Source: Clostridium brassicae (lineage in GTDB: Bacteria; Bacillota; Clostridia; Clostridiales; Clostridiaceae). Taken from it: a stretch of DNA of 64,000 bases. This document shows positions 37,633 through 46,887 of the stretch, piece after piece. How positions within the stretch are numbered: position 1 is the stretch's first letter; each line of letters begins with the position of its first letter. The position numbers and the translations under genes are program-made. The stretch is taken from the NCBI RefSeq assembly GCF_026738875.1, contig NZ_JAPQFJ010000008.1, positions 62,001-126,000 of the forward strand, in the 5' to 3' direction. The notes under the pieces are model-generated. The model saw nothing but the letters and a program-made list of their open reading frames with translations. It did no database searches and was not told the origin of the DNA.

Positions 37633-37942
37633 GATTTCGTTTTCTATCGTTATAAGTAAGCATTTTTCCTCCGTAGGAGCCCTAACGGGCTAAAAGATTT
37701 ATTTCACTTGAAGCTAAGAAGAACTTTATAATTCTTAAGATTTAATTAGAAAGTCTTAAACAAATAATTCCTATGGTGTCTTATAATAGGTACTAGAATA
37801 TTTATAATCATACTTCGCCCACAGAAACTATTGATAGAATAATTATTAATAGAACCTATGTTATTGTTTGGTAAAAAATATTCTTCGCATCTTTGACTCG
37901 CTATTTTTTTAAATCCACAACAGGAAAAAAAGGAGGAAATTT
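37633..37942. other. Gene-free leader upstream of the ABC locus
   Basis: No ORF is convincing. Two small GC-richer hairpins stand out in otherwise AT-rich DNA near 37670-37695 (CCTCCGTAGG and GCCCTAACGGGC). The region must hold the promoter of the permease genes, but I cannot name it. AGGAGG at the very end serves the first permease gene. Confidence 0.35.
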
Positions 37943-38797
37943 ATGAATCTAAAGAAAAGAGAAAGTATAACAGCATATATTTTTGCACTGCCTTCTATAA
38001 TAGGATTTCTTCTATTTTTCTGTATTCCTTTTATAATAAGCTTAGTTTATTGTTTCACACAGGGGATAGGAGATATAGAATATGTAGGATTTCAGAATTT
38101 TGTAGATTTATTTCAAAACGATGCATTTATATTAGCATTTAAAAACACATTAATCTTTAATGCAGTAAGTGTACCATTAGTTATGGTAATATCTTTAGGC
38201 ATTACCCTTATTTTAAATAGTAAGATAAAAAAAGGGTCTTTTTTTAGGACAGTGCTTACATTTCCTTTAATAATACCATTAGCATCAGTAGTATTAGTAT
38301 GGCAGATATTTTTTAGACAAACTGGTGTAGTTAATGGTGTGCTTTTAAAGTTTGGTATAATGGGTCCGGATTGGCTTAAAACAAAATGGTCTTTTTATAT
38401 ACTTCTTTTGTTATATGTATGGAAAAATTGTGGATACAACATGATAATATTTCTTGCAGGATTAAACAATGTACCAAAGGAATGCTATGAAGCAGCTTCT
38501 ATAGATGGATGTGGAAAAATAAGTATGTTTTTTAAAATAACTTTACCCTTAATTTTGCCTACAATATTCTTTGTTTTTATAATTTCAATAATAAATTCAT
38601 TAAGAGTATACAGAGAAGCTTATTTACTTTCAGGACAATATCCAGACCCAAGTATATATATGCTTCAGCATTTTATGAACAATAATTTTACTAATTTAAA
38701 CTATCAAAGATTGTCTACAGCGTCAGTTATAGTATTCATTCTTGTGGCAGTTCTAGTTTACTCTTTATTTAAGCTTCAAAAGAAATATGAGGCATAG
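37943..38797 (+). CDS. Carbohydrate-type ABC importer permease, MalF/UgpA-like
   Basis: This 284-residue membrane protein has six predicted helices and the importer EAA loop YEAASIDGCGKISMFFKITLPLILP (about 182-206), through which it contacts the ATPase. The class is MalF/UgpA-like without the large MalF periplasmic insert. The substrate cannot be read from the sequence. Its partner permease follows immediately (the GGAGG of the next gene overlaps the end of this one), and a solute-binding protein and a MalK-type ATPase occur further along the locus. Confidence 0.9.
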   Translation: MNLKKRESITAYIFALPSIIGFLLFFCIPFIISLVYCFTQGIGDIEYVGFQNFVDLFQNDAFILAFKNTLIFNAVSVPLVMVISLGITLILNSKIKKGSFFRTVLTFPLIIPLASVVLVWQIFFRQTGVVNGVLLKFGIMGPDWLKTKWSFYILLLLYVWKNCGYNMIIFLAGLNNVPKECYEAASIDGCGKISMFFKITLPLILPTIFFVFIISIINSLRVYREAYLLSGQYPDPSIYMLQHFMNNNFTNLNYQRLSTASVIVFILVAVLVYSLFKLQKKYEA

Positions 38798-38810
38798 GAG
38801 GATTTTAGTT

Positions 38811-39638
38811 GTGGAAGAAAAAAATAAAGTATCAGTAGTAATTAAATATGCAGTTTTAACTATTTTTGCAGTAACTGCCATAATGCCTGTAGTATATATG
38901 GTATCAAGTTCTTTTATGGGTATAAGTGAAGTAAGCGATGCTATTGAAAATTATAAATTTCATATTATACCAGATTGCTTTACATTAATTCAGTATTATG
39001 ACATTTTACTTAAAAAGCCTGATTTTTTAATCAAGTTTTGGAATTCTGTAATATTAGTTGTACCAATAGTTATTGGACAAATAGTGGTATCTATTTTAGG
39101 AGCATATGCTTTTGCAAAAATGAAATTTCCTTTTAAACAGTATATATTTTTTATGTTCATTTTATTAATGATAATGCCATATCAAGTAACTCTTGTACCA
39201 ATCTATATAATAATGAAAAAATTAAATTTAGTAGGGTCATTTTCATCAGTAATATTACCAGGAATATTTTCAACTTTTGGAGTTTTCCTGATGACACAAT
39301 TTTTAAAATCTATACCAGATGAACAATGTGAAGCAGCAAAAATAGATGGAGCAAACAATTTACAAATTCTGTTTAGAATTATCATTCCTCAGTGTAAGGG
39401 TGCTGTAGTTTCACTTGCTATATTATGTTTCGTTGATAATTGGAACATGATAGAACAGCCTTTGATTTTGCTTGGAGATAAAAAGCAGCCTCTTTCGACT
39501 TTTTTATCACAAATTAATTCTCAAGATATAGGCTTAGCTTTTGCTTGTGGAGTAATGTTTATGATTCCCGCTATATTTGTATTTCTTAAAGGAGAGAAAA
39601 GACTGCTTGAAGGTATACAGCACTTGGATGCAAAGTAG
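38811..39638 (+). CDS. Carbohydrate-type ABC importer permease, MalG/UgpE-like
   Basis: This protein of about 276 residues has six membrane helices and the EAA loop CEAAKIDGANNLQILFRIIIPQCKG in the position typical of the second permease. The likely start is GTG at 38811, with AGGAGG at 38796-38801; an ATG at 38787 lies inside the previous gene without a site. It forms the heterodimeric channel with the preceding permease. The locus is odd in that an export-type adaptor and a MacB-like protein come next. Confidence 0.88.
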   Translation: MEEKNKVSVVIKYAVLTIFAVTAIMPVVYMVSSSFMGISEVSDAIENYKFHIIPDCFTLIQYYDILLKKPDFLIKFWNSVILVVPIVIGQIVVSILGAYAFAKMKFPFKQYIFFMFILLMIMPYQVTLVPIYIIMKKLNLVGSFSSVILPGIFSTFGVFLMTQFLKSIPDEQCEAAKIDGANNLQILFRIIIPQCKGAVVSLAILCFVDNWNMIEQPLILLGDKKQPLSTFLSQINSQDIGLAFACGVMFMIPAIFVFLKGEKRLLEGIQHLDAK

Positions 39639-39738
39639 AATTATACTAGAATATTTAGCGTGTTAAGCAAGTTACTGAAAAATAGTAATTTTAAAATCCT
39701 TAAGTGAAAATTTTATGTGTAGAAGTGGAGAGATATAT

Positions 39739-40932
39739 ATGGAAAATCACATTAAAAAGGATAAAAAAAATAAAATTATAACAATACTTATTGTAGTCTT
39801 TATTAGTATTATGGTGTTTTGCACATATTTTTCAAAAACTATAAAAAATATGCTTCTTCCAGAAGTTAATACAGTTTACATTAAGCCAGGAACAATAGGT
39901 GAAGGTGTTGAATTTAAAGGTATAGTACAATATGAGAATACTCATAAGATTGTCTCAAAACCTAATTGGAGTATTAAAGAGATAAAAGTAAAAGTAAATC
40001 AAGATGTAAAAAAAGGGGATGTATTAGCATCAGTAGATAACGATGAAATTACTTTAAACGAAAAAATACAAAAAGTAAAAATAATGAAATTAGAAAATGA
40101 ACTTAAAAATTTGAAAAATTCACCTAAACCAAGTAAAAGTAAAGAAGGAGATGAATCAAAAACTAGCTTAGGTAAAAAAGATAACCCCAAAAGCAATGAT
40201 AATAGGATTAAAGAAGTTCAATTTGAGTTAGAAACCGAAAATATGCAGTACAAAGAAATTCGTAAAGGGCTAACTAAAGATGGAAATATTTTATCAGATA
40301 TAGATGGAAAAATAGTAAGTATAGGGAGATTACTAGAAAATGATGATGTATCAGCTGCTGTAAGTGCAGGGGGAACTTCATTATTTGAAATTGCAAGCAG
40401 TAAAACTAATTTTTCAGTTAGATGGACAGTTGCATCTAAAGAAGGGGAAAAATATTCTATAGGAGACAAAATAAATGCTTTTGTACCTAGTGGAAAGAAA
40501 GACTCTAGTGGAAATATAAAAGAAAAAAAATTAAGTTCTAGTATAAACCAAAAAAAATACATTGACCAAAAAGAAGAATATGAATTTTCAGCAGATATCA
40601 AGGATAAGGTATATATAAACCAAGGAGACAAGGTTACAATAACTACAGCAGAAAGTACTAAAAGATATAATAATGTTATTCCTAAAAGCTGTTTAAATGA
40701 AGATCAGGGGAAATCCTATATATTTTTAGTAAAGCAAAGAGGTGGAGCGTTAGGGTCTGAATTCTATGTAGAAAAAGTTTTTGTTCAGTTAGTTGCTTAT
40801 GATGATCAAAACTGCTCAATTAAGCCATATGCAGGTAATGATGCTATAAAAGATAGTTACGGAATTGTAAGTAATACATCAAAGCCTCTTACTGAAAATA
40901 CAGAGGTTAAGCTTCAGTTAACGGGTAAGTAG
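39739..40932 (+). CDS. HlyD/MFP-like efflux adaptor protein
   Basis: This 397-residue protein has an N-terminal membrane anchor (about 11-32). A biotinyl-lipoyl-like half-motif follows (HKIVSKPNWSIKEIKVKVNQDVKKGDVLASVD, about 79-110), then a short charged coiled-coil hairpin interrupted by a Ser/Lys-rich segment, the second lipoyl half (NILSDIDGKIVSIG) and beta-barrel regions. This is the domain order of membrane fusion proteins that work with ABC exporters such as MacB. The start at 39739 follows GTGGAGAG. It is immediately followed by a MacB-core-like protein, supporting a complex of the two. Confidence 0.78.
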   Translation: MENHIKKDKKNKIITILIVVFISIMVFCTYFSKTIKNMLLPEVNTVYIKPGTIGEGVEFKGIVQYENTHKIVSKPNWSIKEIKVKVNQDVKKGDVLASVDNDEITLNEKIQKVKIMKLENELKNLKNSPKPSKSKEGDESKTSLGKKDNPKSNDNRIKEVQFELETENMQYKEIRKGLTKDGNILSDIDGKIVSIGRLLENDDVSAAVSAGGTSLFEIASSKTNFSVRWTVASKEGEKYSIGDKINAFVPSGKKDSSGNIKEKKLSSSINQKKYIDQKEEYEFSADIKDKVYINQGDKVTITTAESTKRYNNVIPKSCLNEDQGKSYIFLVKQRGGALGSEFYVEKVFVQLVAYDDQNCSIKPYAGNDAIKDSYGIVSNTSKPLTENTEVKLQLTGK

Positions 40933-40942
40933 AGGTGATATT

Positions 40943-42142
40943 GTGAATGTAAAAAAGCTTACAACAATCAGACTTATAGTAAGTAGTACTATTTTACTTA
41001 TTATGATTATAATAAGTAATTATCTAAACTTAAAGGTAAGTGAAAATGTTTCTAATATAATAGAATATAAAAATAAAGTAAGTGATAATGGTATCACATT
41101 TGAGGAGCTTCAAAAGGCAAAAAAAAATAATAAAGATTTTAAATTAACGGGTTTAAAAGAAGTTACTGCAAATACGCAAAATATATATGGAGTTTTACCA
41201 GATAGAGAAATTAAAACTAAGATGGTACTTACAGATGAAAACCACTTTATTTTATATCCAAATGAAATTATAAGAGGCGGAAAAATTGACTATTTATCAG
41301 TAAAAAATGGGAGTAATATTGCTATAATAAGTGATGTTTTAGCAACTTCTTTTTTTAAAAATATAGATGTAATTGGAAATAATATTAATATTAATAATGA
41401 AAAGTATAAAATTGTTGGAGTATATAAAAAAAATAATTCGTTATTATACAGTGCATCACAAGATATATATGAAAGAGTATATGTACCATATACATCCTAT
41501 AAAAGTATTACTAAAGATGGAAAAAATTATTTAGATATAATATCAACAAAGGAAACTAGTACTAATGGTGAAAAGAGCATTTATAATAAATTAACTAAGG
41601 TTGTAGGTGATAAATTAGGGATGTATTCTGTATATAATTATACAGTGTCAAAGAAAGTAATATATGAACAAATACGAATATTATATTTTATTATGGGTAT
41701 AGTTGCTATTGTTTTCCTTGGTGTGATTATGATAAGACATATTAAAAAGATGATAGCATTTTTTAAAAAAAGTATGAAAGATAAATACTTAAAGGAGATA
41801 ATAAAAGAGAAACCTGTGGAAGTTAAGGTTATTTTAGGAAGGATACTTTTTTGTTTAATTGCTGTGATTGTCATATTTAATTTAATAAAATTTAATATAG
41901 TTTTTGTAGATAAATATTTACCTAATGAAAATGTGTTTGATATTGAGTTTTATAGGAAAGCCATAATAAAAGATATTCAGATTGCAAATGCAAACGAATG
42001 TGGAGTAAGTAATGTGTATAATAGATATTTAAGTAATGTTAGCAGCATACAGTATCTACTTCTTTTTATGGAGGTAGTTACTTTTATAGTACTTCTTGTA
42101 AATATTAAGGCAAGAAAAATGTTAAGACATATTGAAAAGTGA
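40943..42142 (+). CDS. MacB/FtsX-like membrane protein without an ATPase domain
   Basis: This 399-residue protein has the MacB/FtsX outline: one N-terminal helix (about 8-28), a large extracytoplasmic domain (about 30-245) containing the MacB-core-like pattern with LSVKNGSNIAIISDVLATSFF and VYVPYTSYKSI, then three C-terminal helices (about 248-268, 290-314, 372-390). MacB in Gram-negatives carries a fused ATPase, and Firmicutes relatives have a separate LolD-type ATPase gene. Neither is present here. The start is GTG at 40943 after AGGTGAT, ten bases after the adaptor gene. Confidence 0.7.
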   Translation: MNVKKLTTIRLIVSSTILLIMIIISNYLNLKVSENVSNIIEYKNKVSDNGITFEELQKAKKNNKDFKLTGLKEVTANTQNIYGVLPDREIKTKMVLTDENHFILYPNEIIRGGKIDYLSVKNGSNIAIISDVLATSFFKNIDVIGNNININNEKYKIVGVYKKNNSLLYSASQDIYERVYVPYTSYKSITKDGKNYLDIISTKETSTNGEKSIYNKLTKVVGDKLGMYSVYNYTVSKKVIYEQIRILYFIMGIVAIVFLGVIMIRHIKKMIAFFKKSMKDKYLKEIIKEKPVEVKVILGRILFCLIAVIVIFNLIKFNIVFVDKYLPNENVFDIEFYRKAIIKDIQIANANECGVSNVYNRYLSNVSSIQYLLLFMEVVTFIVLLVNIKARKMLRHIEK

Positions 42143-42334
42143 TTTTCAGTATGTCTTAATTTTTTTAATAAAACTTTATATTCCTTAAGGTTTTATTAAA
42201 AGCATCTTAAGCAATTTGTTTTAAAATTATATTAAAAGTTATAAATGAATAGATTAAGAAATTAAGGCAGTTTGCATAATAGTGTTATTTTACTTCGGAT
42301 GCCTTATATAGAAATATGAAAGAAGGAAAGAATA

Positions 42335-43729
42335 ATGGAATTGAAAAAGAATAAAATTATAATTATTGCAATAATTATAATAGCTTTAATTGGACTTGGC
42401 ATATATCCAATGTTTAGTAAGAAAAGTTTAAGAACTGTTGAACTCGGAAGCAATTCAGGTACTTTAAAAATTTATACTATGCAGGTAAGTGGCGAAAGTT
42501 CTCCAATATTTCAAGGTACTATAAATGAATTTAAAAAAAAGTATCCTAAAATAAATATTAAAGAGATACCTATTAGTGTGGATGGCAATGCTTATGCTAA
42601 AAAATTATTATCAGATACTTTAGCAGGAGATGGACCTGATATAATATATTTTAATCCAGAAAATGTTAATATAAGAAAACTACAAAAATCAGGAATGCTC
42701 GCAGATTTAAAACCTTTTATTGAAAAAGATAAAGATCTTACAGGAGAAGATTATAATAAAAATGTAATGAATGCAGGATTATTTAATGGAAAGATTACAT
42801 TCATACCATTGAGCTACTATGTTAATAGTTATATAACAACAAAAGAATTGTTAAAAAATAATAATATTTCATTGAAAGATAATATGTCACAGAAGGAATT
42901 TATGAAATCCATAGATGCATATATAAATTCTGTAAAAGGAGATACTAAAAAAACACTTTTTGCTTCGCCAGTTAGTATTACTAATTTTATAGCAAGTAGT
43001 GGAATTAAATTTGTTGATTATGAAAATAAAAAAATTTATTTTGATAAACCTGAATTTAGAGAAGTAATAGAAAACTATAAGAAAATTTATAACACATCTA
43101 TAAAAAAAGAAGATAGACAAAGTTCTTCTGGTGAAGAGGGATATGCAGCAATCAAAGAAGGAAGTACACTTTTTTCAAATGATGAATTTATCGAATTGAG
43201 GGAAATGTTTCAGTCTGAATCTAGGATAAAAGGGGAGTCAAAGGAAACAGAAATTGTAGGCAATTTGCCGACATATACTGGAGGAGACAAGATTATTGCT
43301 GTAGCAAAGGAATGTATGGCAATAAATGCAAGTACAAAGAACAAATCTGCAGCATATGCTTTTATAAAAACTGCTCTATATTCTAAATTAGAAGTGAAGG
43401 ATGCCGATATAGAGTATGTTCCAGTTAGTTATATCCCAACAAATAAAAAAGCTAGAGAAGATATAAAAAAACAATATATAGAAATGTTTGTGGGAAAAAA
43501 GGCTACATTCAGTAATAAAGGTAGTGAGATAGTTTTTGAAAAGCCAAGTGAAGGTATGGAAAGGTATTATAATAAAATAACAAAAAATATAGAAAAAACA
43601 GAAGTTACAGATAACACACTAGAAGATTTGATGATGGAATGTTTAAAGCCATATTTTCAAGATAAATCTTCTTATGAGAGTGCCATTAAAGTATTAGAGA
43701 ATAAGGTAAAGCTATATATAAATGAGTAA
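42335..43729 (+). CDS. Family 1 ABC solute-binding protein, membrane-anchored
   Basis: This 464-residue extracellular binding protein of the sugar-importer type has the two-lobe pattern: TLKIYTMQVSGESSPIFQGTINEFKKKYP at the first lobe, AGDGPDIIYFNPENVNIRKLQKSGMLADL, and a hinge region with KECMAINASTKNKSAAYAFI. The N terminus has a strongly hydrophobic helix (8-26) but no lipobox cysteine, so it is probably held by an uncleaved helix or secreted rather than lipidated. It lies in the same direction after the MacB-like gene and would supply substrate to the MalF/MalG-like pair. Confidence 0.85.
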   Translation: MELKKNKIIIIAIIIIALIGLGIYPMFSKKSLRTVELGSNSGTLKIYTMQVSGESSPIFQGTINEFKKKYPKINIKEIPISVDGNAYAKKLLSDTLAGDGPDIIYFNPENVNIRKLQKSGMLADLKPFIEKDKDLTGEDYNKNVMNAGLFNGKITFIPLSYYVNSYITTKELLKNNNISLKDNMSQKEFMKSIDAYINSVKGDTKKTLFASPVSITNFIASSGIKFVDYENKKIYFDKPEFREVIENYKKIYNTSIKKEDRQSSSGEEGYAAIKEGSTLFSNDEFIELREMFQSESRIKGESKETEIVGNLPTYTGGDKIIAVAKECMAINASTKNKSAAYAFIKTALYSKLEVKDADIEYVPVSYIPTNKKAREDIKKQYIEMFVGKKATFSNKGSEIVFEKPSEGMERYYNKITKNIEKTEVTDNTLEDLMMECLKPYFQDKSSYESAIKVLENKVKLYINE

Positions 43730-43861
43730 ACATATTATAAGTACCTTTTTATGTTTTACTTTAGTATTTTAGATAGAAGATAGCTTTGTTATTCATTTTT
43801 GTTTGTATAATATAGAATAATTTATAAAATTTAGGGAGAATAAAAAACTGGGGGTATCATA

Positions 43862-44266
43862 ATGAAATCTAAAAGTGGTTTTAAAAAATCAATATTAGCA
43901 GTATTTCTGATTTGTCTTGCGGTGTTTATTGGATATAGTTCTCATAAAAAGGATATGCCAAAAGAATATGGAGATTTATATGGTTATGTCAAAGAGATAA
44001 GTGGAGAAACAATATCAGTTGATAAATTAATAGTAATTAAAAATGATAATGGGGATACAAGTAAACCAGCACAAAAAGTAGAGAAATTTAAGATTACTAA
44101 AGATACTGATATTATATTGAGAAATACTTATAATAGTGGCAATGAATCAAAGGACAGCAAAGGAACAATTAATAATATTAAAACTAAAGGAATAGTTATT
44201 GTATGGGGAGAAAGTAAAGAAGATGTTATTATTGCCAAAAAGGTAGTTGTGTTTAAGCATAATTAA
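43862..44266 (+). CDS. Small exported protein of unknown function
   Basis: I do not recognise this 134-residue protein. It has an N-terminal signal or anchor helix (about 9-26, ILAVFLICLAVFIGYSS) and a beta-rich remainder (GDLYGYVKEISGETISVDKLIVIK, then KFKITKDTDIILRN and VIVWGESKEDVIIAKKVVVF) that suggests a small OB- or barrel-like fold. It stands between the solute-binding protein and the two-component genes in the same direction and probably belongs to the same system. GGGGGTATCATA precedes the start. Confidence 0.55.
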   Translation: MKSKSGFKKSILAVFLICLAVFIGYSSHKKDMPKEYGDLYGYVKEISGETISVDKLIVIKNDNGDTSKPAQKVEKFKITKDTDIILRNTYNSGNESKDSKGTINNIKTKGIVIVWGESKEDVIIAKKVVVFKHN

Positions 44267-44676
44267 AACTTTATAATTAGAAATACAATATATTTGTTAT
44301 ATAAAACCATAAGGAGATCTAACGAAACAATTTTTCTAAGGAGCAGAAAGGTTGTTTTATTAGATTTTACATTAAATTATTATAAAAATAAATAGCGGAT
44401 ATGTCCCTCTAAGCTTTAGTTAGAGTAAAAACGCCCTCTAAAGCCAAGAATTCTGTTTATAGAAAGATAAACATCTTTAATATATAATATAACGATAGGA
44501 ATTTTTTAAAAAAATTATTATAATAATTCTATAAAAGTGTGATGATGTAATGAATAAAGATGTGGTATTAGTGTATAGATAGCGTAAAGTGAGCTACAAA
44601 AAAACAGAGACAAAGAAATTTAAGAGTATTGACATTGAAAAAGTTTACACGATAGTGTATGGGAAGAGGGGGAATT
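44267..44676. other. Gene-free region before the two-component genes
   Basis: It contains a long imperfect hairpin at about 44315-44366 (ATCTAACGAAACAA against TTGTTTTATTAGAT, then TTTTAC), which may terminate the upstream transcript. A small palindrome CTCTAA-GCTTTAG-TTAGAG at 44407-44425 is followed by a second CCCTCTAA word at 44434. TTGACA at 44629-44634 may be the -35 of the kinase promoter, but its -10 is poor. Confidence 0.45.
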
Positions 44677-45738
44677 ATGAGAGATAAAGATGTTTATAAA
44701 ATAGAAATTAAAATTATGTTTGTACTTATATGTATAGTAGTTCTTCAAGAACCAACCATTGAAATAATTAAATTTATAGAGCATTCTATACAATTAAGAA
44801 TGGGCGTAAATGAACCACATAGTATATTAAGTAGTAATAATTTTTTTCAAGCATTATTGTTTTTTGCATATTTTCACTTGATAATGCACAAAAAAATTAG
44901 ATATTTCGTAAATATAAATAAAGGATTGGAGAAAATATTACAAGGAGATACTAATATAATTATTCCAGTATATTCAAGTGATGAGTTAAGTAAGCTAGCT
45001 CAGAATATAAATAGTATGGTAGATAAGTTTAAAAATTCAATTATTAAAGAAAGAAAAGCAGAACAAACAAAAATAGATCTTATAACTAGTATTTCTCATG
45101 ATTTACGTACACCTCTGACTTCTATTCTAGGATATTTACAATTAATAGATAATGATGAATATAAAGATGAATTTGTGTTGCGAAGCTATGTAAATATTGT
45201 ACTTAATAAAACGAAGCGGTTAAAAGTTTTAATAGATGATCTTTTTGAAGTGACAACTCTAAACAATTATGGGTTTAAAATTTCTAAGCAAAGGTTAGAT
45301 ATTGTGGAACTTATAAATCAACTTGTCATTGAACATAGGGTGAATTTTCGTAAGGCAAATATTAAATGTAGATTACATTTTAAAGATGAAAAAATATGCA
45401 TTTTAGGAGATAGTATGAAATTGGTTAGAGCTTTTGAAAATTTAATTTTTAATTGCATAAAGTATTCCAAAACTAGTGAATTTATGGACATATTAGTAGA
45501 TAAAGAAGGTGACAAAGCAATTATTGAGTTTATAAATTATGGAGAGGCAATATGTCCTTTAGATATACCTTATATTTTTAACAAGTTTTATAGGGTAGAC
45601 AAGTCTCGATCAGAAGAAACAGGAGGTTCGGGCTTGGGACTGGCTATAACAAAGAATATTATAGAATTACATAATGGAAAAATAGATGTAGAAAGTAATA
45701 TAAATAAAACAATATTTAAAGTAATTCTTCCTTGTTAA
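44677..45738 (+). CDS. Sensor histidine kinase
   Basis: This protein of about 353 residues has two N-terminal membrane helices with a short outer loop and a HAMP-like segment (VYSSDELSKLAQNINSMVDKF). The phosphoacceptor H-box is ITSISHDLRTPLTSILGYL, followed by an ATPase domain with N-box AFENLIFNCIKYS and G-box GGSGLGLAITKNIIELHNGKI. The small sensing region recalls intramembrane or transport-linked kinases rather than large ligand sensors. The ATG at 44677 is preceded by GAGGGGG. It comes before its regulator gene, opposite to the common order. Confidence 0.93.
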   Translation: MRDKDVYKIEIKIMFVLICIVVLQEPTIEIIKFIEHSIQLRMGVNEPHSILSSNNFFQALLFFAYFHLIMHKKIRYFVNINKGLEKILQGDTNIIIPVYSSDELSKLAQNINSMVDKFKNSIIKERKAEQTKIDLITSISHDLRTPLTSILGYLQLIDNDEYKDEFVLRSYVNIVLNKTKRLKVLIDDLFEVTTLNNYGFKISKQRLDIVELINQLVIEHRVNFRKANIKCRLHFKDEKICILGDSMKLVRAFENLIFNCIKYSKTSEFMDILVDKEGDKAIIEFINYGEAICPLDIPYIFNKFYRVDKSRSEETGGSGLGLAITKNIIELHNGKIDVESNINKTIFKVILPC

Positions 45739-45905
45739 AATATCAAGTAATTCCTATGTTTAGATGGAGATTGTTTTATATTAGAAATTATAGTTAAGAA
45801 AAGTACTAAATATAAAATTAGAGAATAATGGAGAAGGCTATGTTTTTTAAGATATTATAAACTGTAATTTCTAAATTATGTATAAATTTGCTTGAGGGTG
45901 ATAAA

Positions 45906-46628
45906 ATGGATGAAAAAATTTTAGTTGTTGATGATGATAGAGAAATTGTCAATTTAATAGAAATATATTTAAGTAATGAAGGATATGAAGTTACAAAAGC
46001 ATTTGATGGAAAGAGTGCTTTGGAAATTATTAAAAATGGTAATTTTAAATTGGTGATTTTAGATATTATGATGCCTGGATTAAATGGCTTGGAAGTTTGT
46101 AGACAAATTCGTAGAACTATGAATATTCCTATTATAATTCTTAGTGCAAAGGTACAAAATGCTGATAAAATAACAGGACTTTTAACAGGTGCAGACGACT
46201 ATATAACCAAGCCTTTTGATGAACTTGAATTTACTGTGAGAGTAAAGTCTTTGCTTAGAAGAACATATTTGTTTGATAAAATACCACAAACTAAAAAAGA
46301 TGCTGATACATTGAAATTAGGAGCTTTGACTATAAAGAAATCTACCCATTCAGTTTTGGTGAATGATAATCCAATTATATTGACAGCAAGAGAATTTGAG
46401 ATACTATTTCTTCTTGCTAATAATCCAGGAAGAGTTTTTAGTGCGGAAGAAATATTTAAAAATGTGTGGAAGGAAAAATATTTCCAGTCAAATAATACAG
46501 TAACGGTTCACATAAGTAATATTAGAGATAAAATTGAATGCTATCTCAATGGAGAAAAGATAATTCATACTGTTTGGGGGGTAGGATATAAAATTGAAAA
46601 AGAAAAGGGGATAATGTTAAGGGAATAA
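45906..46628 (+). CDS. OmpR-family response regulator
   Basis: This protein of about 240 residues has a receiver domain with the acidic pocket VVDDDREIV, phosphorylation site LVILDIMMPGLNG (Asp near 52), Lys in DDYITKPFDELE, and a C-terminal winged helix (TAREFEILFLLANNPGRVFSAEEIF and NNTVTVHISNIRDKIE). The ATG at 45906 follows GAGGGTG; a TTG at 45888 is upstream in frame. It is the likely partner of the adjacent kinase, and its promoter targets are probably in this ABC locus. Confidence 0.94.
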   Translation: MDEKILVVDDDREIVNLIEIYLSNEGYEVTKAFDGKSALEIIKNGNFKLVILDIMMPGLNGLEVCRQIRRTMNIPIIILSAKVQNADKITGLLTGADDYITKPFDELEFTVRVKSLLRRTYLFDKIPQTKKDADTLKLGALTIKKSTHSVLVNDNPIILTAREFEILFLLANNPGRVFSAEEIFKNVWKEKYFQSNNTVTVHISNIRDKIECYLNGEKIIHTVWGVGYKIEKEKGIMLRE

Positions 46629-46887
46629 ATGGTGAAGAAATAGTAGTTGATTTTCAAATTAACTAAGGATATGTATTTTTGAATATTTATGCGTTACTTA
46701 TTTAAAAATTATAAATTTCTATTTTCAATGAAAATTATAGAAATAAAGTGAAGATAATGAAAGAATGGATTAAGAAAATTAATCAAAAGCTTAGATGACA
46801 CTATCAGTACTACGGGGTTACTGATAATACAAGGGGTGTGTGAAAAGTTATCAAAAGATTGTAAAGTGATATGGGAGATGAGGAATA

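Noticed and set aside
37644-44498. Inverted copies of CTATCGTTATA at 37644 and 44488 flanking part of the ABC locus
   Set aside because: Eleven AT-rich bases could match by chance, no longer homology extends from them, and there is no transposase between.
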